This document shows positions 62,290 through 64,000 of a stretch of DNA of 64,000 bases, piece after piece. Made by a program: the position numbers and the translations under genes. The DNA is from an uncultured Bacteroidales bacterium. Its GTDB lineage: Bacteria; Bacteroidota; Bacteroidia; Bacteroidales; Bacteroidaceae. How positions within the stretch are numbered: the first letter of the stretch is position 1; each line of letters starts with the position of its first letter. The notes below the pieces were generated by a model. It was not told the DNA's origin. It worked only from the letters and a program-made list of their open reading frames with translations, and searched no databases. The stretch lies in contig CACYLU010000011.1 of assembly GCA_902775375.1 (NCBI GenBank), positions 1 through 64,000 of the forward strand, read 5' to 3'.

Positions 62290-64000
62290 ATGAAAAGTAA
62301 CTTTGTCTTGTTGTTGGGTGTAGCTCTTCTGGTCGCATGCCATACAACAGCACCGGTAGCTGAACGTGAGTCAACCGGTTACACACAGTATGTAGATCCT
62401 TTTATCGGTTCGGGTGGTCATGGACATGTGTTTGTGGGTGCCAATGTGCCATTTGGTTTCGTGCAGTTAGGTCCTTCTCAGCAAACTCAAGGGTGGGATT
62501 GGTGTTCAGGCTATCATTACAGCGATTCTATATTGGTAGGGTTCAGTCATCTGCACCTCAGTGGTACGGGTGTGGGTGACTTGGGTGATATCACTTTCCT
62601 CCCTTTGTCTCATAAAGAACAGCGAACAGATAAGTTCACGCATGAGGTGGAAATGGTGGAACCAGGCTATTACAGCGTACATACTCAGGAGGCTGATGTT
62701 CAAGTGGAACTGACTGCTACCACTCGCACTGGTTTCCATCGTTATTTCTTTCCTGATGATAAGGAACAGCTCTTGCTGATCAACCTCAAACATGGCATTG
62801 GCGGAGATAGGATGCAAGAGGCAGCTCTCCAACAAAAAGGTGAGAAGAGCATAGAAGGCTATCGCTTCTCAAGAGGCTGGGCTGTTGATCAGAAGGTTTT
62901 CTTTGTTGCCGAGTTCAACAAGCCTATTCGTGAGATACAGCAAGAGGGCGACAGCATCAGTGTGCTGACCTTTGAAAAGGGCAGTGAACCTTTGATGGTG
63001 AAAGTGGGACTTTCTGCTGTTAGTGTTGAGAATGCGCGCCTGAACCTACAGACCGAAAATCCAAACTGGGACTTTGATGAGGTATGGATGCAGGCCAACG
63101 ACCAATGGGAGAATCAGCTGGAAAAGATACAGATTAAGACCGACGATGATGTGGCACGCACCATCTTCTATACCTCTCTCTACCATACCATGATAGCTCC
63201 TTCTGTGTTCAATGATGTGAATGGTGACTATCGAGGTGCTGACGGTAAGGTATATCAGCATGCCGACTTCACCAACTATACAACCTTCTCTTTGTGGGAC
63301 ACCTATCGCGCTGCCCATCCGTTGGCGACCCTTATCCATCCTGACAAGCAGCGTGACTTTGCACAGACTTTCCTGAAGATATGCGAGCAGCAAGGGCGTT
63401 TGCCAGTGTGGCACCTGATGGGCAATGAAACCGACTGCATGGTGGGTAATCCTGCCCTTCCTGTCTTGGCAGACATAGTCCTGAAAGGTTTTGATGTTGA
63501 TGGCAAGTCCGCTTTGGAGGCGATGAAGCAAACAGCTATGGTTGATGGGCGCTCCATCGGTTTGTTGAAGAAATATGGTTATATCCCATGGGACAAAGAG
63601 CCCACCAACGAAACAGTAGCCAAGGCTATGGAATATGCGTTGGCAGACGATGCGTTGGCCCGTGTGGCAAAGCAGTTGGGTGATGAGGAAGCCTATGCCT
63701 ACTTCTATAAGCGTGGCCAGTCATATAAGAAATATTTTGATCCGCAGACAGGTTTTGTGAGAGCCGTCGATGTCAATGGCAAGTTCCGTGAACCTTTCGA
63801 CCCCATCAAGGTGATTCACCGTGCAGACGACTATACTGAGGGCAATGCTTGGCAATATACTTGGCTAGTACCTCATGATGTGAAAGGCCTCGTCTCCCTC
63901 TTTGGCAGTGAGGAAGCGTTTGTCACCAAACTCGATTCCCTGTTTGTGGTGGAGGGTGATCTTGGTGAGGAGGCCTCGCCCGATATCAGTGGCTTGATAG
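62290..64000 (+). CDS. GH92 alpha-mannosidase lipoprotein (cut by window end)
   Basis: 570 codons are present and the frame is open at the window edge. The lipoprotein signal is MKSNFVLLLGVALLVACH (lipobox VAC, Cys17). The N-terminal beta-sandwich has YVDPFIGSGGHGHVFVGANV, PFGFVQLGPSQ and HLHLSGTGVGDLGD. The catalytic barrel shows SLWDTYRAAHPL, the general-acid Glu in HLMGNETDCM, and DDYTEGNAWQYTW. GH92 enzymes are calcium-dependent exo-mannosidases that trim host or yeast mannans. Usual family length is about 730-780 residues, so roughly a quarter is missing. It is co-transcribed with the DUF5686-like gene. Confidence 0.93.
   Translation, partial: MKSNFVLLLGVALLVACHTTAPVAERESTGYTQYVDPFIGSGGHGHVFVGANVPFGFVQLGPSQQTQGWDWCSGYHYSDSILVGFSHLHLSGTGVGDLGDITFLPLSHKEQRTDKFTHEVEMVEPGYYSVHTQEADVQVELTATTRTGFHRYFFPDDKEQLLLINLKHGIGGDRMQEAALQQKGEKSIEGYRFSRGWAVDQKVFFVAEFNKPIREIQQEGDSISVLTFEKGSEPLMVKVGLSAVSVENARLNLQTENPNWDFDEVWMQANDQWENQLEKIQIKTDDDVARTIFYTSLYHTMIAPSVFNDVNGDYRGADGKVYQHADFTNYTTFSLWDTYRAAHPLATLIHPDKQRDFAQTFLKICEQQGRLPVWHLMGNETDCMVGNPALPVLADIVLKGFDVDGKSALEAMKQTAMVDGRSIGLLKKYGYIPWDKEPTNETVAKAMEYALADDALARVAKQLGDEEAYAYFYKRGQSYKKYFDPQTGFVRAVDVNGKFREPFDPIKVIHRADDYTEGNAWQYTWLVPHDVKGLVSLFGSEEAFVTKLDSLFVVEGDLGEEASPDISGLI

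Overview
The window looks like chromosomal DNA of a member of the Bacteroidota, order Bacteroidales, most likely a Prevotella-like gut or rumen organism. The reasons are: promoters of the Bacteroidota type (TTTG, about 19-20 bp, TAnnTTTG) before many genes; a MurF-alanine racemase fusion; a type III glutamine synthetase; a Nudix-type AraR in an arabinose operon; a dxs-trkA-trkH cluster; GH51, GH35 and GH92 glycosidases; a DUF5686-like outer-membrane protein; and a small 'smalltalk'-like protein. The species cannot be fixed from this sequence alone. I found no insertion sequence, prophage, CRISPR array or rRNA.

Layout. 1-3.8 kb: a tRNA-Ser on the minus strand, a 22-bp minisatellite, an MGMT-type alkyltransferase domain, and three related secreted proteins that combine a small beta-rich domain (A) with a DUF1080 domain (B) as A, A+B and B. 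3.9-5.4 kb: a secreted M28 peptidase on the plus strand. 5.4-17 kb (minus strand): a complete L-arabinose system made of mutarotase, Na+/sugar symporter, AraR, AraD, AraA, AraB and a GH51 arabinofuranosidase, followed by transketolase and RpiB under their own promoter. 17-21.8 kb (minus): dxs, trkA, trkH. 21.9-31.1 kb (plus): GSCFA protein, MurF-Alr, TatA, a TatC with a very long C-terminal extension, a Dna2-like nuclease-helicase, and a small flavin-binding protein. 31.3-31.7 kb: MmcQ/YjbR protein. 31.8-38.0 kb (minus): DPP-IV, lipA, RsmI-like methylase, HAD phosphatase, GH35. 38.2-40.7 kb (minus): a histidine kinase/LuxR-type regulator pair. 40.9-43.3 kb: an OmpA-like protein, then an accessory-looking 1.1-kb gap with tandem repeats, a smalltalk-like ORF, three 22-bp-spaced iteron-like repeats, a 50-bp all-AT palindrome and an orphan terminator. 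43.4-52.8 kb (plus): flavodiiron protein, NagB, HAD, Pif1-like helicase, Sua5-type protein, tricorn-like protease, PurU. 52.9-57.8 kb (plus): FtsK, LolA-like, TrxB, Crp-family regulator. 57.8-60.0 kb (minus): glnN. 60.1-64.0 kb (plus): DUF5686-like protein and a GH92 mannosidase cut by the window end.

How the parts fit. GH51 releases arabinose from plant arabinans or arabinoxylans. The mutarotase and symporter deliver it, AraA/AraB/AraD convert it to D-xylulose 5-phosphate, and transketolase and RpiB feed that into central metabolism. AraR, a Nudix protein with a broken catalytic box, most likely controls the operon. The rest is mainly housekeeping (isoprenoid and lipoate synthesis, potassium uptake, cell wall, Tat export, chromosome segregation, nitrogen assimilation, redox) plus secreted glycan- and protein-degrading enzymes.

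The least explained items are the TatC extension (about 410 cytoplasmic residues with an alanine-rich helix), the structured gap at 42.2-43.3 kb, the A / A+B / B protein family with copied terminators, and the 22-bp minisatellite.
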